Made by a program: the position numbers and the translations under genes
NCBI RefSeq assembly: GCF_003725795.1
Contig: NZ_RBEE01000018.1
Span: forward strand, 1 to 42,138
DNA: 42,138 bases
Reading direction: 5' to 3'
Source: Pedobacter jejuensis
GTDB lineage: Bacteria; Bacteroidota; Bacteroidia; Sphingobacteriales; Sphingobacteriaceae
Notes under the pieces: model-generated
The model's database searches: none
Seen by the model: only the letters and a program-made list of their open reading frames with translations
What the model was told of the DNA's origin: nothing
Shown here: positions 8,173-14,860 of the stretch, piece by piece
How the letters are laid out: every line of letters begins with the position of its first letter
Position numbering within the stretch: the stretch's first letter is position 1

Positions 8173-9435
8173 TTAGTCTTCAGGATTAAAAAAAATGGAA
8201 AATTGATGCATATCATTCATTTGGCTATATGTAATATGATATCCGTAAAGGATGCAAACTTGTTTGGTAATGGCTAATCCGAGTCCCATGCCTTCAGATT
8301 CGTTTGATTTTGAAAACCTATCGAAGAGCCTATCTTTCTCATTAAAATTCTTTCCTGTATTGGAAATAACAAGACCTGTATCGGAGAGTTCTATCACAAT
8401 TTTCCCACCTTGCAGGTTATGCCTTACCGCGTTACTGAAAAGATTGTTTAACACAATATCTGCTAGATAACGGCTCATGATTACCGTTTTATTGCTCAAT
8501 TTTACTTCTGTAGCTAAACCACTCCTTTCAAAAAGTTCCTGGAATTGCCTCACTTTAGACTCGACAAGATTTTTTAGATCGATCTCTTGCGAATCCATAA
8601 TTAAGTTGTTTTCGATTTTAGCCAGTAGCAGAAGGGATTGATGAAGACGGGAAAGCCTGCCGGTTGCCTGATAGATATCTTCTAATAGTGCGCCCTGTTG
8701 CGCAGTGAAAGGTTCGGTCTGTAAAAGCGAATCAAGTTTCGAATTAATAACAGCCAGTGGGGTCATCATTTCATGCGAAGCATTATCAGTAAAGCTTTTG
8801 AGCTCTCTATAATCCTGCTTCACACGGTTGGCCATTGCATCTACCGATTGGTTAAGCTCAATAAACTCATCAATTTTTGTAGGATCCCCGTTAACAGCTT
8901 CCATTTTGGTCACTTCAAAAGATTTTATCCTTTTCAGCGTGTTATAAAACGGCATCCAAAGACGGCTCAGTACGAAGCGATTAATCAAAAAAAGGGAGAC
9001 GAGCAAAATCACCGTCACACCTAATGTTATCAGAAGAATTACCCGTACCAGATCCTCAGATTCAACCCTTGATTTTGTGATGGTGACCTGAATGTTTTTG
9101 TTATTTAAATTAACTGTTGTAACTAACGTTCTGCCCGGTTCCTGCTCATTCTCTTTTTGATTTAGGTAGCTTGTATTGCTAAATTCCCGGATATTATTTG
9201 AATTTACAGGTAAATTACTATAAGATACCTGTTGATCCAGATAGCTTACTGGTAGTGGCAGCTTTTGATAGGTGTTAGTATACTGCCTGATCTCCTCCTC
9301 CTCAACGGCTAAATCTTTATCAAGCTTATTGGTTAGAATAAGGTGGATGAAAAAATAATAAATTACGCCTGTGATAATTAATATGATTGATGATATCAGG
9401 ATATTGACCCTGTTGTATTGGGTGGATAACTTCAT
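8173..9435 (-). CDS. Membrane sensor histidine kinase
   Basis: The protein has 420 residues. TM1 lies at about 12-34, a roughly 95-residue periplasmic sensor region follows, and TM2 is at about 131-152. The H box is SHEMMTPLAV with His221; the N box includes NNLFSNAVRHN; the ATPase lids are DTGLVISNTGKN, LFDRFSKSNESEG and GLGLAITKQV. The G1 region is somewhat degenerate (ISNTG instead of the usual DNGPG), a variant common in this kinase subgroup. It overlaps the response regulator by 4 nt, so the two are translationally coupled and almost certainly partners. The signal sensed is unknown. Confidence 0.95.
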   Translation of the reverse strand: MKLSTQYNRVNILISSIILIITGVIYYFFIHLILTNKLDKDLAVEEEEIRQYTNTYQKLPLPVSYLDQQVSYSNLPVNSNNIREFSNTSYLNQKENEQEPGRTLVTTVNLNNKNIQVTITKSRVESEDLVRVILLITLGVTVILLVSLFLINRFVLSRLWMPFYNTLKRIKSFEVTKMEAVNGDPTKIDEFIELNQSVDAMANRVKQDYRELKSFTDNASHEMMTPLAVINSKLDSLLQTEPFTAQQGALLEDIYQATGRLSRLHQSLLLLAKIENNLIMDSQEIDLKNLVESKVRQFQELFERSGLATEVKLSNKTVIMSRYLADIVLNNLFSNAVRHNLQGGKIVIELSDTGLVISNTGKNFNEKDRLFDRFSKSNESEGMGLGLAITKQVCILYGYHITYSQMNDMHQFSIFFNPED

Positions 9436-10109
9436 GTTGCTATAAATTTATATCCAATGCCATAAACAGATTTAATATAATCCTTCGCACCGGCTTCGGC
9501 TAGTTTCTTTTTCAGATTTTTAACATGAGTATAGATAAAATCAAAGTCGTCAGACATGTCCATCTCATCGCCCCAAAGATGTTCGGCCATAGCGTTTTTT
9601 GTAACTACTTTATTTTTGTTTGATAAGAAATAAACCAGCAGGTCAAATTCCTTTTTGGTAAGTATTACGGGTTTATCATTCACTATAATCTTCATTGCAG
9701 ATATATCCACTTTAATCTCATTGAAGCAGATGACATTATCGCCATCAAAATTTTTCCTCCGTACAATTGCAGTCACCCTTGCTTTCAATTCAGAAAGATG
9801 AAATGGCTTGACTAAATAGTCATCGGCACCAAGATCAAGTCCTGAAAGCCTGTCGTCCAAAGAATGCCTTGCCGATATAATAAGTACACCATCCTTCTTA
9901 TTGGATTTCTTTAACTGCGATAGAAGGTCCAGTCCTTCGCCACCAGGCAAGCCGAGGTCTAAAAGGATACAATCATAACTATATAGTTCAATCTTTTCAC
10001 TGGCTATATCGAAATTTGGAGCATATTCACAGATATTCCCATCCCCGGTGAAATAGGCAAAAATGCTTTCGTACAATGCATACTCATCCTCAATAATCAG
10101 TATTTTCAT
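9432..10109 (-). CDS. OmpR/PhoB-family response regulator
   Basis: The protein has 225 residues, standard for the family. The receiver domain shows the acidic pair ED at 7-8, the phosphoacceptor Asp51 in CILLDLGLPG, Ser79 and Lys101 in DDYLVKPF. The C-terminal winged helix begins near residue 128, with KKEFDLLVYFLSNKNKVVTK and the recognition region SDDFDFIYTHVKNLKKKL ending in IKSVYGIGYKF. It is the first gene of the minus-strand block that leads to the efflux genes. A promoter box and a repeat pair suitable as its own binding site lie upstream (10159-10242). Confidence 0.96.
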   Translation of the reverse strand: MKILIIEDEYALYESIFAYFTGDGNICEYAPNFDIASEKIELYSYDCILLDLGLPGGEGLDLLSQLKKSNKKDGVLIISARHSLDDRLSGLDLGADDYLVKPFHLSELKARVTAIVRRKNFDGDNVICFNEIKVDISAMKIIVNDKPVILTKKEFDLLVYFLSNKNKVVTKNAMAEHLWGDEMDMSDDFDFIYTHVKNLKKKLAEAGAKDYIKSVYGIGYKFIAT

Positions 10110-10158
10110 TTTTGCGTAATCTAAATTTTATATTCATGGCGGCTAATAATCTCCTTTA

Positions 10159-10192
10159 CAAATCTAAACGGCTTTTTAGTTTTCTATATCAA
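10159..10192 (-). promoter_or_regulatory. Bacteroidota-type promoter of the response-regulator operon
   Basis: On the minus strand TAGATTTG (10166-10159) matches the -7 consensus TAnnTTTG. A TTG lies at 10192-10190, 23 bp further upstream, within the range seen in this phylum. The start of transcription would be near 10152, giving a leader of about 43 nt before the ATG at 10109. This is inferred from consensus only. Confidence 0.55.
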
Positions 10193-10208
10193 CTTCTTTT
10201 CTTTGCTT

Positions 10209-10242
10209 AAGTGAATATTCACATTATAAGTGAAATATTCAT
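10209..10242. promoter_or_regulatory. Paired symmetric repeats upstream of the regulator promoter
   Basis: AAGTGAATATTCA (10209-10221) contains the perfect 12-bp palindrome GTGAATATTCAC. A second copy, AAGTGAAATATTCA, starts 19 bp further on at 10228. Both lie just upstream of the predicted -33 region of the response-regulator gene, the usual place for an activator. A likely reader is the response regulator itself; that is inference. Confidence 0.45.
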
Positions 10243-10394
10243 GAGCCGACAACATACTCAAATTTAGTGCATCTCATTCAAGATTGGTATATAAAAGATT
10301 TTAAGGCTTACGCTAAACTTGTTGATGATTATGATTTCTACAATTATTTTGCTTTCACTCAAAAGTGTATTTAAAAATTTAGTGTGGTATATTA

Positions 10395-10421
10395 TAGCGT
10401 GGTGATTAATTTACCACGCTA
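10395..10421. repeat. Perfect inverted repeat TAGCGTGGT / ACCACGCTA
   Basis: Two 9-bp arms surround a 9-nt spacer. An imperfect further copy of the left arm (TTAGTGTGGT) lies immediately upstream, around 10379-10388. No T tract follows on either strand, so a terminator is unlikely. It stands between the efflux operon promoter and the relic genes and could be a recombination site or operator left over from the mobile element. Confidence 0.4.
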
Positions 10422-10572
10422 ATCTTAAATGTTTACCGATAATGTTAAAAATCTCAGTAGCTAATTTTCCGATTCGCAATTTGAAATAACACTCGTTATC
10501 AAAAAAGTTAGGTATACGTTCGTCGTATCCAAGAAAAAAGAATTCTACCAACCAATTTGCATCATAAATTAA

Positions 10573-10861
10573 TGATTATGAAAGTAGACTTAATCACAAT
10601 GGAAGTTCTGGAGATATTTAAGAAAGATTTACTAACAGATATATAGGCAATATTTAAGTGCAGCATTCTTTCAAAAGAAAAACCAGAATGGCTCAGAAGT
10701 GCTGAGGTCAGAGCACTTTTTAATATATCACAAGGAACACTGCAAATCTTAAAGTAAACGGAACGCTTAACGCTAGCATGATTGGTAAAACGCTTTATTA
10801 CAAGCCGGAAGATATCGTGAATATATTACAAACATCATTCATAACCGTAGCTAAAGAATAA
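10573..10861 (+). pseudogene. Broken helix-turn-helix (excisionase-like) gene
   Basis: Piecing frames together gives MKVDLITMEVLEIFKKDLLT, then AIFKCSILSKEKPEWLRSAE followed by VRALLNISQGTLQ, and in another frame LKVNGTLNASMIGKTLYYK followed by PEDIVNILQ. This is the MerR/excisionase-like single-domain HTH family common on Bacteroidota mobile elements (pattern: EWLRSAEVRxLLxISQGTLQxLxxNGTL...GKTLYY). An in-frame TAG follows the LLTDI stretch and at least one frameshift lies near 10750, so it cannot make the protein. It is followed after 27 nt by another broken gene of the same module. Confidence 0.7.
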
Positions 10862-10888
10862 AAAATAGACTTCATAAGACCTTCATTT

Positions 10889-11150
10889 GTGATAGACAAT
10901 TTTTTGAGAAAAACCGTAATGGATAAACGTGTTCTCCCTACCCATATTACACTTTTCATAGCTATATTCCATTACAGCAAGGGCAATTGTACTTCAGAAT
11001 TCCATATTTGCAGAAAAAAACTTATGCTGCATTCTAGGATTAAATCAATCGCTACATACCATAAATGCTTTAAAGATTTAGTGCGTGGCGGATAATGTTA
11101 TTTATAAACCATCTTTTAACCCTTTGGGTAGTATAATAAAAGTCAAATAA
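10889..11150 (+). pseudogene. Frameshifted mobile-element regulator/replication-type protein
   Basis: From a GTG at 10889 the frame runs 68 codons (MIDNFLRKTVMDKRVLPTHI ... ATYHKCFKDLVRGG) and meets a stop at 11093. Shifting by one base at about 11092, GGATAATGTT read as GGA TAT GTT, continues with VIYKPSFNPLGSIIKVK and a stop at 11148-11150. The whole matches a short family found next to excisionase-like HTH genes in Bacteroidota integrative elements, with the pattern ATYHKCxxDLxxxGYIxYxPSxxPxxGSxI. A single-base change has broken it near its end. The family has no settled function; a role as DNA-binding regulator of the element is usually presumed. Confidence 0.65.
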
Positions 11151-11292
11151 ATATTATTTTATAACAAATCTTATAATGCATCGACTTATCCTATTTTAAA
11201 AAATGGCTATTTATTATTATACTTCCACCTCTTAGATTGACCAACTTCAACGTCATCACCTGTAACTTAATAAAGGAAGAGTGAACTTTATC

Positions 11293-11679
11293 TTATTTGC
11301 CAACTTCCAAAATAGATAAAATATTACCCGATGGGTCTTTAAACCAGGCAATGCTTGGTCCTCCAGTTCCGCTTGAAATGCCTTTTTCATTTGTTTTTAG
11401 ATATTCCTCATCGTACTGTTCGAAGCTTATACCCTTTTCAATTAATTTATCTACCACATCATTTATATTCTCAACAGGAAAATTTAGCACCGTAAAAGTT
11501 GCAGGCTCATGATTGGGTTTTGGATAAATCAAGATATTTGAAGAATCCAATACTTTAAGTTCGATAAGACCCATTGGATTATCTACAACTTTTAAGCCTA
11601 ATGTATCTTGATAAAATTCTTTTGCCTTTTGAATGTCGTTCACGGCAAACGAACTAAATGCTTTTGAGTTTTTTAACAT
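11293..11679 (-). CDS. VOC-family (glyoxalase/bleomycin-resistance fold) protein
   Basis: The protein has 128 residues, a single VOC domain of two beta-alpha-beta-beta-beta modules. The start SFAVNDIQKAKEFYQDTLGL is the classic first module, and GGPSIAWFKDPSGNILSILE closes the second, with Glu125 in the place of a metal ligand. Such proteins are metal-dependent lyases, dioxygenases or antibiotic-binding proteins, and the substrate cannot be read from the sequence. It lies 24 nt downstream of the DinB-like gene on the same strand and probably shares its promoter. Confidence 0.9.
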   Translation of the reverse strand: MLKNSKAFSSFAVNDIQKAKEFYQDTLGLKVVDNPMGLIELKVLDSSNILIYPKPNHEPATFTVLNFPVENINDVVDKLIEKGISFEQYDEEYLKTNEKGISSGTGGPSIAWFKDPSGNILSILEVGK

Positions 11680-11703
11680 AACTTTTTATTTAGTATTTTT
11701 TTA

Positions 11704-12177
11704 TTAAGATTTCCAAACATCCATTAAACGCCTTATTATAACAATTTCGGCGATATGATAAGCATTATGGTCGGCTATTTGAAAAGCTTCTCGTAGTATA
11801 CTTTGTCCGTTACCATTTGGAATTTCCTGATATAAATCAGATGATTCTATGAGTTCTAAGAATGCCTCTAAATCTTCATCAATTTGTATTAAACAATTGT
11901 GCCATTCTTGTTCGTCTTTTGGTTCCGATGCTTTTGGCCAATATTCATCAGGCCATTTTGGCGATTTATGATTGCCATCTTTACTAAATTCGAGCATATC
12001 CCATTGGGCGATTCGAATATGTTCAACCAATTGCCAAATGCTGTAAGGAAGTTTAAACGGTTTTTCGCCCAATAGATTAAAAGGTAAACCTTCAATAGCG
12101 TCTTTAAGGCCGACATGTGCGCCACCACCGTTTAGTAACGTTTTTAATTCGGAAATTAATAATTCATTGTTTTCCAT
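11704..12177 (-). CDS. DinB-superfamily four-helix metalloprotein
   Basis: The protein has 157 residues and forms a four-helix bundle of the DinB/YfiT-like superfamily. Candidate metal ligands are in LVEHIRIAQWDML (first His) and ADHNAYHIAEIVIIRRL (two further His), in the expected order. Members include thiol-dependent transferases, for example mycothiol- or bacillithiol-linked ones. In Bacteroidota the cofactor and substrate are mostly unknown. This is not DNA polymerase IV, which shares the name DinB. It is the first gene of a two-gene operon with the VOC protein, with a promoter box at 12207-12214. Confidence 0.88.
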   Translation of the reverse strand: MENNELLISELKTLLNGGGAHVGLKDAIEGLPFNLLGEKPFKLPYSIWQLVEHIRIAQWDMLEFSKDGNHKSPKWPDEYWPKASEPKDEQEWHNCLIQIDEDLEAFLELIESSDLYQEIPNGNGQSILREAFQIADHNAYHIAEIVIIRRLMDVWKS

Positions 12178-12206
12178 ATTAAATTTGTAATTGCTTTATA
12201 AACAAA

Positions 12207-12242
12207 CAAATATATCTGACTTCAGTTTTCTTAAGATTCAAA
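12207..12242 (-). promoter_or_regulatory. Promoter of the DinB-like/VOC operon
   Basis: On the minus strand TATATTTG (12214-12207) matches TAnnTTTG, and a TTTG lies at 12242-12239, 24 bp upstream. The start of transcription would fall near 12200, about 20 nt before the start codon at 12177. Consensus match only. Confidence 0.5.
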
Positions 12243-12474
12243 TCAAGTATATTACTCCGGAATATAACTTATTTTATTTTTTAACATGAACTTTAAAAAT
12301 CTGGATAATCTTTCAGAAAGTTTCGATACCAAAAGGAAAATATTTTAAGTCAAAATTTTTCGACAGGTTTTAACACTATATTAATGGCATTGAAAAAACC
12401 ATCGATTCTGCCTTTCGGGGATGAATAGTTAGTACGCCAGAATTATTGGCTTTTGATAGTTAAATGGCTATCAC

Positions 12475-12492
12475 AACACTAATTTAAGTGTT
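12475..12492. promoter_or_regulatory. Small inverted repeat AACACT / AGTGTT
   Basis: Six-bp arms with a 6-nt AATTTA spacer lie about 8 bp upstream of the large palindrome at the imuA promoter. It may be an accessory operator or chance in AT-rich DNA. Confidence 0.25.
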
Positions 12493-12500
12493 AATAATTA

Positions 12501-12556
12501 TACTAAAATTGTTAGTAAATACTAACAGTTTTAGTAATACATTTGTTGTTACTAAA
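12501..12556 (+). promoter_or_regulatory. imuA promoter embedded in a multi-site operator
   Basis: Five copies of the half-site TACTAA/TTAGTA lie at 12501, 12512, 12520, 12531 and 12550. The first four form two TACTAA-N5-TTAGTA units 19 bp apart and together a 36-bp palindrome with one mismatch pair (TACTAAAA, T, TGTTAGTA, AA, TACTAACA, G, TTTTAGTA). The -7 box TACATTTG is at 12538-12545, enclosed between TTTAGTAA (12530-12537) and TTACTAAA (12549-12556). A repressor bound here would block the promoter of the SOS mutagenesis cassette. A LexA-like protein is the natural candidate; half-sites of the TTAG...TACTA kind have been described for LexA of some other phyla. Confidence 0.65.
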
Positions 12557-12587
12557 TTCTTATGCAAACTAATAGTGTAAGAAATTA

Positions 12588-13343
12588 ATGATGACAGCGG
12601 AAAAACAGGAAATATTAACTCAGCTTAGACAGCAGATCTCTGCAGCGCAGGGATTCAAACCTACCCCTATTGCTCTTGGTGAGGGCTTTGGTCTTGGTCC
12701 GATAGAAGCCTGCTTTCCGAACAAGGTTTTTCCTACTGGCACCATTCATGAATTTATAGCTGAACATCCCGAGGATGCAGCAGCCAGTGAAGGCTTTATT
12801 GCCGGGCTCCTTGCAAAGCTCATGGAAAATGGAAATTCCTGTCTTTGGATCAGCAGGAACCGAAAACTTTTTCCGCCATCGCTTGAAGCCTTTGGAGTAG
12901 ATCCACAGCAGATCATTTTCCTAGACCTTTACTACACCAAAGAAATCTTATGGGTTATGGAAGAAGCGCTGAAATGTGAAGGCTTGGCCTGCGTAATCGC
13001 TGAACTCCAGGATATTGATTTTGCACAAAGCAGAAGACTGCAACTGGCCACAGAGAAAAGTCACGTAACCGGAATACTCCTTCGAAAAGAACCTAAGCGC
13101 AAACTTTCTGCAACAGCTTGCACCGCAAGATGGCAGATTACGCCCCAACCTACCGAAATATCGGATGGAATACCTGGCGTTGGCAACCCAAGATGGGAGG
13201 TAAACCTGTTAAAGGTAAAAAATGGCGAAGGCGGTAAATTCTATATCGAATGGGCAGAAGATAGGTTTACTCAATTTGAAATCTCAGACACAGACGTTCA
13301 ACCACACACCACCGTACTTACAGAAAGGGGGCTTACCGCATGA
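12588..13343 (+). CDS. imuA: ImuA-like protein, RecA/SulA-related
   Basis: The protein has 251 residues and resembles the ImuA/SulA-like relatives of RecA that stand first in mutagenesis cassettes. The N-terminal half has FPTGTIHEFIAEHPEDAAAS, corresponding to the RecA region with the Walker A loop, but no GxxGxGKT is left, so ATP binding in the normal way is unlikely. Later pieces, ENGNSCLWISRNRKLFPPSL and LACVIAELQDIDFAQSRRLQ, match the RecA-like core. It supports translesion synthesis by DnaE2 together with ImuB. Two ATG codons are adjacent at the start (MM). Its stop overlaps the imuB start as ATGA. Expression is probably SOS-controlled through the palindromes just upstream. Confidence 0.88.
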   Translation: MMTAEKQEILTQLRQQISAAQGFKPTPIALGEGFGLGPIEACFPNKVFPTGTIHEFIAEHPEDAAASEGFIAGLLAKLMENGNSCLWISRNRKLFPPSLEAFGVDPQQIIFLDLYYTKEILWVMEEALKCEGLACVIAELQDIDFAQSRRLQLATEKSHVTGILLRKEPKRKLSATACTARWQITPQPTEISDGIPGVGNPRWEVNLLKVKNGEGGKFYIEWAEDRFTQFEISDTDVQPHTTVLTERGLTA

Positions 13344-14836
13344 GCAGGTACTTAGCCATATATTTCACAAATTTGCTGACAGATTATCTAGCCATAAAAA
13401 AACCGGAGCTAAAAGACAAGGTCTATGTATTTACTATGTCCCAAAGCAACCGCATTATGGTTACCGCCTCATCCAGAGAGGCAGAAAAACATGGCATCTT
13501 TGCAAACACCGTACTGGCTGATGCTAAGGCACTTGTGCCGGATATCCTGGCCTTTGATGACAAACCAGACTTCAATAAAAAATTACTGGTAAGAATTGCA
13601 AAGTGGGCCATACGTTATTCACCAATAGTTTCCCTTGATTTGCCCGACGGAATCATTCTGGACTCCAGCGGATGCAGTCATTTACTAGGCGGTGAAGAAA
13701 AGTATCTGGAAACGATTTTATCTAAGCTTAAAGAATCCGGCTACAATTGTTGTGGTTCTATTTCAGATACCATTGGTACTTCTTGGGCAATAGCCAGGCT
13801 GGGCAGAAAATCTCCTATTATCCAACCCGGTCAGCAATACAATGCCTTGCTCAATTTACCGCCTATGGCATTGCGCCTGGAACAGCATAACATTCAACGA
13901 CTGCATAAACTCGGTTTCGATAAGATCGGAAAATTCATACAATTGCCTGCATCGATGCTACGCAGAAGGTTTGGACAGGAATTACTGCTCCGCCTTGGTC
14001 AGGCCCTTGGCACTGAGGAAGAAACCATTACACCCATTATCGTTAAAGCACCATTCGAGGAAAGGCTTTTTTGTTTGGAACCTATATCTACCAAAACAGG
14101 CATTGAAATAGCAATAGAAAAACTACTCGATACACTTTGTGAAAGACTTGCAAAAGAAGGACTGGGGATAAGATCGGCTGAACTTAAAGGATACAGGCTA
14201 GATGGCCGCATAACCGAAACCAAAATCGGCACCAACCAACCAACCCATCAGGTACCACATTTGGCTAAACTATTTGAGCTTAAGATCGACCAGATAGAAC
14301 CAGATCTTGGCATCGAACTTTTTATATTAACCGCCACCAAGACAGAACCAGTGCACATCACACAGGAAAAGCTCTGGAGCGGAAAACCTGGTCTGGCTGA
14401 CCAAAACTTAGCTCAACTGCTTGACAGGCTTGCCATAAAGGTCGGACCACAGGCCATTAGAAGATATATACCACAGGCGCACTACTGGCCAGAACGCTCC
14501 CTCCGCCCAGCGGTATCGTTAGAAGAAAAAACGGAAATCAAATGGCAAAAATCAAATCCCCGACCAATGGAAATGCTTCATAAACCGGCATCCATTCAGG
14601 TTACTGCCCCAATTCCTGATTACCCGCCCATGAACTTTCGCTACAAAGATGAACTTCACCTGGTTAGAAAAGCGGACGGCCCGGAACGCATAGAGCGGGA
14701 ATGGTGGTTGGAACCGGGCGAGCATCGTGATTATTACATCCTTGAAGATGACAAAGGCAGGCGTTACTGGGTATTTAGGTCAGGTCACTACCATGAGGAA
14801 CATTCTGCATGGTTCCTGCACGGATTTTTTGCATAA
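13340..14836 (+). CDS. imuB: ImuB, catalytically inactive Y-family polymerase homologue
   Basis: The protein has 498 residues. It has the Y-family polymerase layout, but the catalytic acidic residues are gone: the first motif reads LAIYFTNLLTDYL where active enzymes have a DMD-type metal site, and the second reads VSLDLPDGIILDSSG (98-110) where they have SxDE. The helix-hairpin region is clear (LQRLHKLGFDKIGKF-like near residue 185, then LPASMLRRRFG). ImuB is known as a hub that joins the beta clamp, ImuA and DnaE2. I do not see an obvious clamp-binding peptide. It overlaps imuA by 4 nt and stands 24 nt before dnaE2. Confidence 0.92.
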   Translation: MSRYLAIYFTNLLTDYLAIKKPELKDKVYVFTMSQSNRIMVTASSREAEKHGIFANTVLADAKALVPDILAFDDKPDFNKKLLVRIAKWAIRYSPIVSLDLPDGIILDSSGCSHLLGGEEKYLETILSKLKESGYNCCGSISDTIGTSWAIARLGRKSPIIQPGQQYNALLNLPPMALRLEQHNIQRLHKLGFDKIGKFIQLPASMLRRRFGQELLLRLGQALGTEEETITPIIVKAPFEERLFCLEPISTKTGIEIAIEKLLDTLCERLAKEGLGIRSAELKGYRLDGRITETKIGTNQPTHQVPHLAKLFELKIDQIEPDLGIELFILTATKTEPVHITQEKLWSGKPGLADQNLAQLLDRLAIKVGPQAIRRYIPQAHYWPERSLRPAVSLEEKTEIKWQKSNPRPMEMLHKPASIQVTAPIPDYPPMNFRYKDELHLVRKADGPERIEREWWLEPGEHRDYYILEDDKGRRYWVFRSGHYHEEHSAWFLHGFFA

Positions 14837-14860
14837 ATAAAGATATAGGAGAAAAAGATT

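Larger units (their letters stand above)
10110..11292. other. Spacer with relic mobile-element genes
   Basis: Besides the promoter and repeats (10159-10242) this 1.2-kb stretch holds a perfect inverted repeat at 10395-10421 and two broken genes at 10573-10861 and 10889-11150. A frame open from about 10243 to 10371 on the plus strand reads like a protein fragment (DWYIKDFKAYAKLVDDYDFY) but has no start codon and I cannot assign it. I see nothing in 11151-11292. Confidence 0.6.
12178..12587. other. Divergent spacer between DinB-like and imuA genes
   Basis: The left part holds the minus-strand promoter at 12207-12242. The right part (12475-12556) is a dense set of inverted repeats around the imuA promoter, described separately. 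Between them, 12285-12350 could encode a 20-codon peptide (MNFKNLDNLSESFDTKRKIF), but there is nothing to support it as a gene. Confidence 0.6.

Noticed and set aside
11704..12177. DinB as a DNA polymerase IV linked to the mutagenesis cassette
   Set aside because: The protein is 157 residues with the four-helix His pattern of the DinB/YfiT-like superfamily, not a Y-family polymerase; it shares only the name.
13340..14836. Active translesion polymerase of the Y family
   Set aside because: The metal-binding acidic residues of both catalytic motifs are missing, as in ImuB.
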